Positions 36,898 through 49,565 of a stretch of DNA of 64,000 nt are shown here, one piece after another (position 1 is the first letter of the stretch; the number at the start of each line of letters is the position of its first letter). The notes under the pieces are model-generated. The model saw only the letters and a program-made list of their open reading frames with translations. It was not told where the DNA came from and did not search any database. This DNA is from Acanthosepion esculentum. Its lineage: Eukaryota; Mollusca; Cephalopoda; Sepiida; Sepiidae. The stretch is taken from the NCBI GenBank assembly GCA_964036315.1, contig OZ038517.1:58107832-58171831 (forward strand), written 5' to 3'. The position numbers were made by a program, and so were the translations under genes.

Positions 36898-37765
36898 AAA
36901 TTATTGAAAATCGATATGGTATCTATCAGAAAATATTGATTTTGACAATTTCCAACAGTTTACACAAAGTTTTATTGCAAATATTAAGTTTTACAAACTT
37001 TTGAATAACATTGAAATTTCAATGCAAAAGCAAGCATTTCTAGCTTGTTTTTCAACGTTAAACACGCTAGTTTGAAAATTGAATGTGCTGTTTAAAATCA
37101 TTAGAAAACCAATAAAATTATCGAAAATCGATATGGTATCGATCAGAAAATATTGATTTTGACAATTTCCAACAGTTTACACAAAGTTTTATTGGAAATA
37201 TTAAGTTTTACAAACTTTTGAAAAATATTGAAATTTCAATGCAAAAGCAAGCATTTCTAGCTTGTTTTTCAACGTTAAACACGCTAGTTTGAAAATTGAA
37301 TGTGCTGTTTGAAATCATTAGAAAACCAATAAAATTATTGAAAATCGATATGGTATCTATCAGAAAATATTGATTTTGACAATTTCCAACAGTTTACACA
37401 AAGTTTCATTGCAAATATTAAGTTTTACAAACTTTTGAATAACATTGAAATTTCAATGCAAAAGCAAGCATTTCTAGCTTGTTTTTCAACGTTAAACACG
37501 CTAGTTTGAAAATTGAATGTGCTGTTTAAAATCATTAGAAAACCAATAAAATTATCGAAAATCGATATGGTATCGATCAGAAAATATTGATTTTGACAAT
37601 TTCCAACAGTTTACACAAAGTTTTATTGGAAATATTAAGTTTTACAAACTTTTGAAAAATATTGAAATTTCAATGCAAAAGCAAGCATTTCTAGCTTGTT
37701 TTTCAACGTTAAACACGCTAGTTTGAAAATTGAATGTGCTGTTTGAAATCATTAGAAAACCAATA
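36898..37765. repeat. Dimer higher-order repeat (434-bp period), two copies
   Basis: Unit X (TATCTAT, TTGAATAACATTG, TTTAAAATC) and unit Y (TTATCGAAAATCG, TTGGAAATATT) alternate twice. GAATAAC is at 37003 and 37437, exactly 434 apart. TTTCATTG (about 37405) is private to the second X. Confidence 0.88.
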
Positions 37766-40700
37766 AAATTATTGAAAATCGATATGGTATCTATCAGAAA
37801 ATATTGATTTTGACAATTTCCAACAGTTTACACAAAGTTTTATTGCAAATATTAAGTTTTACAAACTTTTGAAAAGTATTAAAATTTCAATGCAAAAGCA
37901 AGCATTTCTAGCTTGTTTTTCAACGTTAAACAGGCTAGTTTGAAAATTGAATGTGCTGTTTGAAATCATTAGAAAACCAATAAAATTATTGAAAATCGAT
38001 ATGGTATCGATCAGAAAATATTGATTTTGACAATTTCCAACAGTTTACACAAAGTTTTATTGCAAATATTAAGTTTTACAAACTTTTGAAAAATATTGAA
38101 ATTACAATGCAAAAGCAAGCATTTCTAGCTTGTTTTTCAACGTTAAACACGCTAGTTTGAAAATTGAATGTGCTGTTTGAAATCATTAGAAAACCAATAA
38201 AATTATTGAAAATCGATATGGTATTGATCAGAAAATATTGATTTTGACAATTTCCAACAGTTTACACAAAGTTTTATTGCAAATATTAAGTTTTACAAAC
38301 TTTTGAAAAATATTGAAATTTGAATGCAAATTTTGTCAATTTCCAACAGTTTACACAAAGTTTTATTGTAAATATTAAGTTTTACAAACTTTTTAAAAAT
38401 ATTGAAATTTCAATGCAAAAGCAAGCATTTCTAGCTTGTTTTTCAACGTTAAACAGGCTAGTTTGAAAATTGAATGTGCTGTTTGAAATCATTAGAAAAC
38501 CAATAAAATTATTGAAAATCGATATGGTATCGATCAGAAAATATTGATTTTGACAATTTCCAACAGTTTACACAAAGTTTTATTGCAAATATTAAGTTTT
38601 ACAAACTTTTGAAAAATATTGAAATTTCAATGCAAAAGCAAGCATTTCTAGCTAGTTTTTCAACGTTAAACACGCTAGTTTGAAAATTGAATGTGCTGTT
38701 TGAAATCATTAGAAAACCAATAAAATTATTGAAAATCGATATGGTATCGATCAGAAAATATTGATTTTGACAATTTCCAACAGTTTACACAAAGTTTTAT
38801 TGTAAATATTAAGTTTTACAAACTTTTGAAAAATATTGAAATTTCAATGCAAAAGCAAGCATTTCTAGCTTGTTTTTCAACGTTAAACACGCTAGTTTGA
38901 AAATTGAATGTGCTGTTTGAAATCATTAGAAAACCAATAAAATTATTGAAAATCGATATGGTATCGATCAGAAAATATTGATTTTGTCAATTTCCAACAG
39001 TTTACACAAAGTTTTATTGTAAATATTAAGTTTTACAAACTTTTGAAAAATATTGAAATTTCAATGCAAAAGCAAGCATTTCTAGCTTGTTTTTCAACGT
39101 TAGACACGCTAGTTTGAAAATTGAATGTGCTGTTTGAAATCATTAGAAAACCAATAAAATTATCGAAAATCGATATGGTATCGATCAGAAAATATTGATT
39201 TTGACAATTTCCAACAGTTTACACAAAGTTTTATTGGAAATATTAAGTTTTACAAACTTTTGAAAAATATTGAAATTTCAATGCAAAAGCAAGCATTTCT
39301 AGCTTGTTTTTCAACGTTAAACACGCTAGTTTGAAAATTGAATGTGCTGTTTGAAATCATTAGAAAACCAATAAAATTATTGAAAATCGATATGGTATCG
39401 ATCAGAAAATATTGATTTTGTCAATTTCCAACAGTTTACACAAAGTTTTATTGTAAATATTAAGTTTTACAAACTTTTTAAAAATATTGAAATTTCAATG
39501 CAAAAGCAAGCATTTCTAGCTTGTTTTTCAACGTTAAACACGCTAGTTTGAAAATTGAATGTGCTGTTTGAAATCATTAGAAAACCAATAAAATTATCGA
39601 AAATCGATATGGTATCGATCAGAAAATATTGATTTTGACAATTTCCAACAGTTTACACAAAGTTTTATTGGAAATATTAAGTTTTACAAACTTTCGAAAA
39701 ATATTGAAATTTCAATGCAAAAGCAAGCATTTCTAGCTTGTTTTTCAACGTTAAACACGCTAGTTTGAAAATTGAATGTGCTGTTTGAAATCATTAGAAA
39801 ACCAATAAAATTATTGAAAATCGATATGGTATCTATCAGAAAATATTGATTTTGACAATTTCCAACAGTTCACACAAAGTTTTATTGCAAATATTAAGTT
39901 TTACAAACTTTTGAAAAATATTGAAATTTCAATGCAAAAGCAAGCATTTCTAGCTAGTTTTTCAACGTTAAACACGCTAGTTTGAAAATTGAATGTGCTG
40001 TTTGAAATCATTAGAAAACCAATAAAATTATTGAAAATCGATATGGTATCTATCAGAAAATATTGATTTTGACAATTTCCAACAGTTTACACAAAGTTTT
40101 ATTGCAAATATTAAGTTTTACAAACTTTTGAAAAATATTGAAATTTCAATGCAAAAGCAAGCATTTCTAGCTTGTTTTTCAACGTTAAACACGCTAGTTT
40201 GAAAATTGAATGTGCTGTTTGAAATCATTAGAAAACCAATAAAATTATCGAAAATCGATATGGTATCGATCAGAAAATATTGATTTTGACAATTTCCAAC
40301 AGTTTACACAAAGTTTTATTGGAAATATTAAGTTTTACAAACTTTTGAAAAATATTGAAATTTCAATGCAAAAGCAAGCATTTCTAGCTTGTTTTTCAAC
40401 GTTAAACAGGCTAGTTTGAAAATTGAATGTGCTGTTTGAAATCATTAGAAAACCAATAAAATTATTGAAAATCGATATGGTATCGATCAGAAAATATTGA
40501 TTTTGACAATTTCCAACAGTTTACACAAAGTTTTATTGCAAATATTAAGTTTTACAAACTTTTGAAAAATATTGAAATTTCAATGCAAAAGCAAGCAATT
40601 CTCGCTAGTTTTTCAACGTTAAACACGCTAGTTTGAAAATTGAATGTGCTGTTTGAAATCATTAGAAAACCAATAAAATTATTGAAAATCGATATGGTAT

Positions 40701-40891
40701 CGATCAGAAAATATTGATTTTGACAATTTCCAACAGTTTACACAAAGTTTTATTGCAAATATTAAGTTTCACAAATTTTGAAAAATATTGAAATTTCAAT
40801 GCAAAAGCAAGCATTTCTAGCTTGTTTTTCAACGTTAAACACGCTAGTTTGAAAATTGAATGTGCTGTTTGAAATCATTAGAAAACCAATA
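37766..40891. repeat. Mixed units including fused unit 6 and the copy of the 35.6-kb block
   Basis: Contents in order: a TATCTAT unit with AAAGTATTAAAA and AAACAGGCTAG; a TTACAATG unit; fused unit 6; B; partial H units (one with GTTAGACAC near 39099); the four-unit block at 39157-40024; a TATCTAT unit; a TTATCG/TTGGAAAT unit with AAACAGGCTAG; and the first ATTCTCGCTAG and GTTTCACAAATTTTG units (40459 and 40676). AAACAGGCTAG recurs near 37929, 38454, 40404 and 44958. Confidence 0.7.
38200..38505. repeat. 306-bp fused unit 6, least derived insert
   Basis: Same breakpoint (left part ends 38329), 5514 bases (25 units plus 89) after unit 5. Unlike the other five, its insert reads GTCAATTTCCAACAG, as in ordinary H units, while its left part has the private TTTGAATG. 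It may be closest to the founding junction, or may have been repaired by gene conversion from an H unit. Confidence 0.9.
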
Positions 40892-42408
40892 AAATTATTG
40901 AAAATCGATATGGTATCGATCAGAAAATATTGATTTTGACTATTTCCAACAGTTTACACAAAGTTTTATTGCAAATATTAAGTTTTACAAACTTTTGAAA
41001 AATATTGAAATTTCAATGCAAAAGCAAGCAATTCTCGCTAGTTTTTCAACGTTAAACACGCTAGTTTGAAAATTGAATGTGCTGTTTGAAATCATTAGAA
41101 AACCAATAAAATTATTGAAAATCGATATGGTATCGATCAGAAAATATTGATTTTGACAATTTCCAACAGTTTACACAAAGTTTTATTGCAAATATTAAGT
41201 TTCACAAATTTTGAAAAATATAGAAATTTCAATGCAAAAGCCAGCATTTCTAGCTTGTTTTTCAACGTTAAACACGCTAGTTTGAAAATTGAATGTGCTG
41301 TTTGAAATCATTAGAAAATTAATAAAATTATTGAAAATCGATATGGTATCGATCAGAAAATATTGATTTTGACAATTTCCAACAGTTTACACAAAGTTTT
41401 ATTGCAAATATTAAGTTTTACAAACTTTTGAAAAATATTGAAATTTCAATGCAAAAGCAAGCATTTCTAGCTTGTTTTTCAACGTTAAACACGCTAGTTT
41501 GAAAATTGAATGTGCTGTTTGAAATCATTAGAAAACCAATAAAATTATTGAAAATCGATATGGTATCGATCAGAAAATATTGATTTTGACAATTTCCAAC
41601 AGTTTACACAAAGTTTTATTGCAAATATTAAGTTTTACAAACTTTTGAAAAATATTGAAATTTCAATGCAAAAGCAAGCATTTCTAGCTTGTTTTTCAAC
41701 GTTAAACACGCTAGTTTGAAAATTGAATGTGCTGTTTGAAATCATTAGAAAACCAATGAAATTATTGAAAATCGATATGGTATTGATCAGAAAATATTGA
41801 TTTTGACAATTTCCAACAGTTTACACAAAGTTTTATTGCAAATATTAAGTTTTACAAACTTTTGAAAAATATTGAAATTTCAATGCAAAAGCAAGCAATT
41901 CTCGCTAGTTTTTCAACGTTAAACACGCTAGTTTGAAAATTGAATGTGCTGTTTGAAATCATTAGAAAACCAATAAAATTATTGAAAATCGATATGGTAT
42001 CGATCAGAAAATATTGATTTTGACAATTTCCAACAGTTTACACAAAGTTTTATTGCAAATATTAAGTTTCACAAATTTTGAAAAATATAGAAATTTCAAT
42101 GCAAAAGCCAGCATTTCTAGCTTGTTTTTCAACGTTAAACACGCTAGTTTGAAAATTGAATGTGCTGTTTGAAATCATTAGAAAATTAATAAAATTATTG
42201 ATAATCGATATGGTATCGATCAGAAAATATTGATTTTGACAATTTCCAACAGTTTACACAAAGTTTTATTGCAAATATTAAGTTTTACAAACTTTTGAAA
42301 AATATTGAAATTTCAATGCAAAAGCAAGCATTTCTAGCTTGTTTTTCAACGTTAAACACGCTAGTTTGAAAATTGAATGTGCTGTTTGAAATCATTAGAA
42401 AACCAATA
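40892..42408. repeat. 7-unit block, copy 1 of a duplication about 4.56 kb apart
   Basis: Order: GACTATTT with ATTCTCGCTAG, GTTTCAC deletion unit ending GAAAATTAATAAA, D, D, TATTGATC with ATTCTCGCTAG, GTTTCAC deletion unit, TTGATAATCG unit. The same order starts at 45447. GTTTCAC sites at 41199 and 42066 match 45754 and 46621, each 4555 apart. CCAATGAAATT (about 41755) is private here. Confidence 0.85.
41109..41324. repeat. Representative GTTTCAC unit (216 bp)
   Basis: Linked changes are GTTTCACAAATTTTG (with one-base deletion), ATATAGAAATTTC (breaking the 14-bp palindrome by one base), AAAGCCAGC and GAAAATTAATAAA at the end. Six GTTTCAC units occur, at 40676, 41109, 41976, 45664, 46531 and 47181; the 40676 copy lacks the TATAG, CCAGC and TTAATAAA changes, and the 45664 copy has AAAGTCAGC. 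Confidence 0.85.
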
Positions 42409-45400
42409 AAATTATTGAAAATCGATATGGTATCGATCAGAAAATATTGATTTTGACAATTTCCAACAGTTTACACAAAGTTTTATTGCAAATATTAAGT
42501 TTTACAAACTTTTGAAAAATATTGAAATTTCAATGCAAAAGCAAGCATTTCTAGCTTGTTTTTCAACGTTAAACACGCTAGTTTGAAAATTGAATGTGCT
42601 GTTTGAAATCATTAGAAAACCAATAAAATTATTGAAAATCGATATGGTATCGATCAGAAAATATTGATTTTGACTATTTCCAACAGTTTACACAAAGTTT
42701 TATTGCAAATATTAAGTTTTACAAACTTTTGAAAAATATTGAAATTTCAATGCAAAAGCAAGCATTTCTAGCTTGTTTTTCAACGTTAAACACGCTAGTT
42801 TAAAAATTGAATGTGCTGTTTGAAATCATTAGAAAACCAATAAAATTATTGAAAATCGATATGGTATGGATTAGAAAATATTGATTTTGACAATTTCCAA
42901 CAGTTTACACAAAGTTTTATTGCAAATATTAAGTTTTACAAACTTTTGAAAAATATTGAAATTTCAATGCAAAAGCAAGCATTTCTAGCTAGTTTTTCAA
43001 CGTTAAACACGCTAGTTTGAAAATTGAATGTGCTGTTTGAAATCATTAGAAAACCAATAAGATTATTGAAAATTGATATGGTATGGATCAGAAAATATTG
43101 ATTTTGACAATTTCCAACAGTTTACACAAAGTTTTATTGCAAATATTAAGTTTTACAAACTTTTGAAAAATATTGAAATTTCAATGCAAAAGCAAGCATT
43201 TCTAGCTAGTTTTTCAACGTTAAACACGCTAGTTTGAAAATTGAATGTGCTGTTTGAAATCATTAGAAAACCAATAAAATTATTGAAAATAGATATGGTA
43301 TCGATCAGAAAATATTGATTTTGACAATTTCCAACAGTTTACACAAAGTTTTATTGTAAATATTAAGTTTTACAAACTTTTGAAAAATATTGAAATTACA
43401 ATGCAAAAGCAAGCATTTCTAGCTTGTTTTTCAACGTTAAACACGCTAGTTTGAAAATTGAATGTGCTGTTTGAAATCATTAGAAAACCAATAAAATTAT
43501 TGAAAATCGATATGGTATTGATCAGAAAATATTGATTTTGACAATTTCCAACAGTTTACACAAAGTTTTATTGCAAATATTAAGTTTTACAAACTTTTGA
43601 AAAATATTGAAATTTCAATGCAAAAGCAAGCATTTCTAGCTTGTTTTTCAACGTTAAACACGCTAGTTTGAAAATTGAATGTGCTGTTTGAAATCATTAG
43701 AAAACCAATAAAATTATTGAAAATCGATATAGTATCGATCAGAAAATATTGATTTTGACTATTTCCAACAGTTTACACAAAGTTTTATTGCAAATATTAA
43801 GTTTTACAAACTTTTGAAAAATATTGAAATTTCAATGCAAAAGCAAGCATTTCTAGCTAGTTTTTCAACGTTAAACACGCTAGTTTGAAAATTGAATGTG
43901 CTGTTTGTAATCATTAGAAAACCAATAAAATTATTGAAAATCGATATGGTATCGATCAGAAAATATTGATTTTGACAATTTCCAACAGTTTACACAAAGT
44001 TTTATTGCAAATATTAAGTTTTACAAACTTTTGAAAAATATTGAAATTTCAATGCAAAAGCAAGCAATTCTAGCTAGTTTTTCAACGTTAAACACGCTAG
44101 TTTGAAAATTGAATGTGCTGTTTGAAATCATTAGAAAACCAATAAAATTATTGAAAATCGATATGGTATCGATCAGAAAATATTGATTTTGACAATTTCC
44201 AACAGTTTACACAAAGTTTTATTGCAAATATTAAGTTTTACAAACTTTTGAAAAATATTGAAATTTCAATGCAAAAGCAAGCATTTCTAGCTTGTTTTTC
44301 AACGTTAAACACGCTAGTTTGAAAATTGAATGTGCTGTTTGAAATCATTAGAAAACCAATAAAATTATTGAAAATCGATATGGTATCGATCAGAAAATAT
44401 TGATTTTGACAATTTCCAACAGTTTACACAAAGTTTTATTGCAAATATTAAGTTTTACAAACTTTTGAAAAATATTGAAATTTCAATGCAAAAGCAAGCA
44501 TTTCTAGCTAGTTTTTCAACGTTAAACACGCTAGTTTGAAAATTGAATGTGCTGTTTGAAATCATAAGAAAACCAATAAAATTATTGAAAATCGATATGG
44601 TATCGATCAGAAAATATTGATTTTGACAATTTCCAACAGTTTACACAAAGTTTTATTGGAAATATTAAGTTTTACAAACTTTTGAAAAATATTGAAATTT
44701 CAATGCAAAAGCAAGCATTTCTAGCTTGTTTTTCAACGTTAAACACGCTAGTTTGAAAATTGAATGTGCTGTTTGAAATCATTAGAAAACCAATAAAATT
44801 ATTGAAAATCGATATGGTATCTATCAGAAAATATTGATTTTGACAATTTCCAACAGTTCACACAAAGTTTTATTGCAAATATTAAGTTTTACAAACTTTT
44901 GAAAAATATTGAAATTTCAATGCAAAAGCAAGCATTTCTAGCTTGTTTTTCAACGTTAAACAGGCTAGTTTGAAAATTGAATGTGCTGTTTGAAATCATT
45001 AGAAAACCAATAAAATTATTGAAAATCGATATGGTATCGATCAGAAAATATTGATTTTGACAATTTCCAACAGTTTACACAAAGTTTTATTGCAAATATT
45101 AAGTTTTACAAACTTTTGAAAAATATTGAAATTACAATGCAAAAGCAAGCATTTCTAGCTTGTTTTTCAACGTTAAACACGCTAGTTTGAAAATTGAATG
45201 TGCTGTTTGAAATCATTAGAAAACCAATAAAATTATTGAAAATCGATATGGTATCGATCAGAAAATATTGATTTTGACAATTTCCAACAGTTTACACAAA
45301 GTTTTATTGCAAATATTAAGTTTTACAAACTTTTGAAAAATATTGAAATTTCAATGCAAAAGCAAGCAATTCTCGCTAGTTTTTCAACGTTAAACACGCT

Positions 45401-45446
45401 AGTTTGAAAATTGAATGTGCTGTTTGAAATCATTAGAAAACCAATA
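42409..45446. repeat. Fourteen mixed units between the two copies of the 7-unit block
   Basis: D and B units with many private changes: GTTTAAAAATTG (about 42798), TATGGATTAG (about 42866), AAGATTATTGAAAATTGATATGG (about 43059-43081), AATAGATATGG (about 43288), TATAGTATC (43728), GTTTGTAATC (about 43904), ATCATAAG (about 44563), TTGGAAAT (about 44656), AAACAGGCTAG (about 44958), TTACAATG (about 45132). No regular higher-order period is obvious. Confidence 0.6.
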
Positions 45447-46963
45447 AAATTATTGAAAATCGATATGGTATCGATCAGAAAATATTGATTTTGACTATTT
45501 CCAACAGTTTACACAAAGTTTTATTGCAAATATTAAGTTTTACAAACTTTTGAAAAATATTGAAATTTCAATGCAAAAGCAAGCAATTCTCGCTAGTTTT
45601 TCAACGTTAAACACGCTAGTTTGAAAATTGAATGTGCTGTTTGAAATCATTAGAAAACCAATAAAATTATTGAAAATCGATATGGTATCGATCAGAAAAT
45701 ATTGATTTTGACAATTTCCAACAGTTTACACAAAGTTTTATTGCAAATATTAAGTTTCACAAATTTTGAAAAATATAGAAATTTCAATGCAAAAGTCAGC
45801 ATTTCTAGCTTGTTTTTCAACGTTAAACACGCTAGTTTGAAAATTGAATGTGCTGTTTGAAATCATTAGAAAATTAATAAAATTATTGAAAATCGATATG
45901 GTATCGATCAGAAAATATTGATTTTGACAATTTCCAACAGTTTACACAAAGTTTTATTGCAAATATTAAGTTTTACAAACTTTTGAAAAATATTGAAATT
46001 TCAATGCAAAAGCAAGCATTTCTAGCTTGTTTTTCAACGTTAAACACGCTAGTTTGAAAATTGAATGTGCTGTTTGAAATCATTAGAAAACCAATAAAAT
46101 TATTGAAAATCGATATGGTATCGATCAGAAAATATTGATTTTGACAATTTCCAACAGTTTACACAAAGTTTTATTGCAAATATTAAGTTTTACAAACTTT
46201 TGAAAAATATTGAAATTTCAATGCAAAAGCAAGCATTTCTAGCTTGTTTTTCAACGTTAAACACGCTAGTTTGAAAATTGAATGTGCTGTTTGAAATCAT
46301 TAGAAAACCAATAAAATTATTGAAAATCGATATGGTATTGATCAGAAAATATTGATTTTGACAATTTCCAACAGTTTACACAAAGTTTTATTGCAAATAT
46401 TAAGTTTTACAAACTTTTGAAAAATATTGAAATTTCAATGCAAAAGCAAGCAATTCTCGCTAGTTTTTCAACGTTAAACACGCTAGTTTGAAAATTGAAT
46501 GTGCTGTTTGAAATCATTAGAAAACCAATAAAATTATTGAAAATCGATATGGTATCGATCAGAAAATATTGATTTTGACAATTTCCAACAGTTTACACAA
46601 AGTTTTATTGCAAATATTAAGTTTCACAAATTTTGAAAAATATAGAAATTTCAATGCAAAAGCCAGCATTTCTAGCTTGTTTTTCAACGTTAAACACGCT
46701 AGTTTGAAAATTGAATGTGCTGTTTGAAATCATTAGAAAATTAATAAAATTATTGATAATCGATATGGTATCGATCAGAAAATATTGATTTTGACAATTT
46801 CCAACAGTTTACACAAAGTTTTATTGCAAATATTAAGTTTTACAAACTTTTGAAAAATATTGAAATTTCAATGCAAAAGCAAGCATTTCTAGCTTGTTTT
46901 TCAACGTTAAACACGCTAGTTTGAAAATTGAATGTGCTGTTTGAAATCATTAGAAAACCAATA
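45447..46963. repeat. 7-unit block, copy 2
   Basis: This is the partner of 40892-42408 and keeps the same unit order and both GTTTCAC deletions. The AAAGTCAGC variant near 45795 replaces AAAGCCAGC. Its last three units are the start of a further 3-unit expansion. Confidence 0.85.
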
Positions 46964-48481
46964 AAATTATTGAAAATCGATATGGTATTGATCAGAAAAT
47001 ATTGATTTTGACAATTTCCAACAGTTTACACAAAGTTTTATTGCAAATATTAAGTTTTACAAACTTTTGAAAAATATTGAAATTTCAATGCAAAAGCAAG
47101 CAATTCTCGCTAGTTTTTCAACGTTAAACACGCTAGTTTGAAAATTGAATGTGCTGTTTGAAATCATTAGAAAACCAATAAAATTATTGAAAATCGATAT
47201 GGTATCGATCAGAAAATATTGATTTTGACAATTTCCAACAGTTTACACAAAGTTTTATTGCAAATATTAAGTTTCACAAATTTTGAAAAATATAGAAATT
47301 TCAATGCAAAAGCCAGCATTTCTAGCTTGTTTTTCAACGTTAAACACGCTAGTTTGAAAATTGAATGTGCTGTTTGAAATCATTAGAAAATTAATAAAAT
47401 TATTGATAATCGATATGGTATCGATCAGAAAATATTGATTTTGATAATTTCCAACAGTTTACACAAAGTTTTATTGCAAATATTAAGTTTTACAAACTTT
47501 TGAAAAATATTGAAATTTCAATGCAAAAGCAAGCATTTCTAGCTTGTTTTTCAACGTTAAACACGCTAGTTTGAAAATTGAATGTGCTGTTTGAAATCAT
47601 TAGAAAACCAATAAAATTATTGAAAATCGATATAGTATCGATCAGAAAATATTGATTTTGACTATTTCCAACAGTTTACACAAAGTTTTATTGCAAATAT
47701 TAAGTTTTACAAACTTTTGAAAAATATTGAAATTTCAATGCAAAAGCAAGCATTTCTAGCTAGTTTTTCAACGTTAAACACGCTAGTTTGAAAATTGAAT
47801 GTGCTGTTTGAAATCATTAGAAAACCAATAAAATTATTGAAAATCGATATGGTATCGATCAGAAAATATTGATTTTGTCAATTTCCAACAGTTTACACAA
47901 AGTTTTATTGCAAATATTAAGTTTTACAAACTTTTGAAAAATATTGAAATTTCAATGCAAAAGCAAGCATTTCTAGCTTGTTTTTCAACGTTAAACACGC
48001 TAGTTTGAAAATTGAATGTGCTGTTTGAAATCATTAGAAAATTAATAAAATTATTGATAATCGATATGGTATCGATCAGAAAATATTGATTTTGACAATT
48101 TCCAACAGTTTACACAAAGTTTTATTGCAAATATTAAGTTTTACAAACTTTTGAAAAATATTGAAATTTCAATGCAAAAGCAAGCATTTCTAGCTTGTTT
48201 TTCAACGTTAAACACGCTAGTTTGAAAATTGAATGTGCTGTTTGAAATCATTAGAAAACCAATAAAATTATTGAAAATCGATATAGTATCGATCAGAAAA
48301 TATTGATTTTGACTATTTCCAACAGTTTACACAAAGTTTTATTGCAAATATTAAGTTTTACAAACTTTTGAAAAATATTGAAATTTCAATGCAAAAGCAA
48401 GCATTTCTAGCTAGTTTTTCAACGTTAAACACGCTAGTTTGAAAATTGAATGTGCTGTTTGAAATCATTAGAAAACCAATA
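46314..48481. repeat. 3-unit higher-order repeats (650/651-bp period)
   Basis: TATTGATC/ATTCTCGCTAG, GTTTCAC, TTGATAATCG units at 46314-46963 repeat at 46964-47613. A second 3-unit phase follows: TTGATAATCG, TATAGTATC/GACTATTT, GAAAATTAATAAA units at 47397-48047, with the first two repeated from 48048. TATAGTATC lies at 47631 and 48282, 651 apart. The third-position unit at 47831 has GTCAATTT and looks like a hybrid. Confidence 0.82.
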
Positions 48482-49565
48482 AAATTATTGAAAATCGATA
48501 TGGTATCGATGAGAAAATATTGATTTTGACAAATTTCAACAGTTTACACAAAGTTTTATTGCAAATATTAAGTTTTACAAACTTTTGAAAAATATTGAAA
48601 TTTCAATGCAAATGCAAGCAATTCTAGTTAGTTTTTCAACGTTAAACATCTTGGTTTGAAAATTGAATGTGCTGTTTGAAATCATTAGAAAACCAATAAA
48701 ATTATTGAAAATCGATATGGTATCGATCAGAAAATATTGATTTTGACAATTTCCAACAGTTTACACAAAGTTTTATTGCAAATATTAAGTTTTACAAACT
48801 TTTGAAAAATATTGAAATTTCAATGCAAAAGCAAGCATTTCTAGATTGTTTTTCAACGTTAAACACGCTAGTTTGAAAATTGAATGTACTGTTTGAAATC
48901 ATTAGAAAACCAATAAAATTATTGAAAATCGATAAGATATCGATCAGAAAATATTGATTTTGACAATTTCCAACAGTTTACACAAAGTTTTATTGCAAAT
49001 ATTAAGTTTTACAAACTTTTGAAAAATATTGAAATTTCAATGCAAAAGCAAGCATTTCTAGCTTGTTTTTCAACGTTAAACACGCTAGTTTGAAAATTGA
49101 ATGTGCTGTTTGAAATCATTAGAAAACCAATAAAATTATTGAAAATCGATATGGTATCGATCAGAAAATATTGATTTTGACAATTTCCAACAGTTTACAC
49201 AAAGTTTTATTGCAAATATTAAGTTTTACAAACTTTTGAAAAATATTGAAATTTCAATGCAAACCAAGCATTTCTAGCTTGTTTTTCAACGTTAAACACG
49301 CTAGTTTGAAAATTGAATGTGCTGTTTGAAATCATTAGAAAACCAATAAAATTATTGAAAGTCGATATGGTATCGATAAGAAAATAATGATTTTGACAAT
49401 TTCCAACAGTTTACACAAAGTTTTATTGCAAATATTAAGTTTTACAACCTTTTGAAAAATATTGAAATTTCAATGCAAAAGCAAGCATATCTAGCTAGTT
49501 TTTCAACGTTAAACACGCTAGTTTGAAAATTGAATGTGCTGTTTGAAATCATTAGAAAACCAATA
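48482..49565. repeat. Five diverged units
   Basis: These carry many private changes: GATGAG and GACAAATTTC (about 48508-48537), ATTCTAGTTAG and AACATCTTGG (about 48620-48653), CTAGATTG (about 48841), TGTACTG, spacer AGA in the first inverted repeat (48931), a one-base deletion GCAAACCAAGC (about 49259), GTCGATATGG with GATAAG and AAATAATG (about 49361-49389), and ACAACCTTTTG (49444). They look like an island missed by recent homogenisation. Confidence 0.65.
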
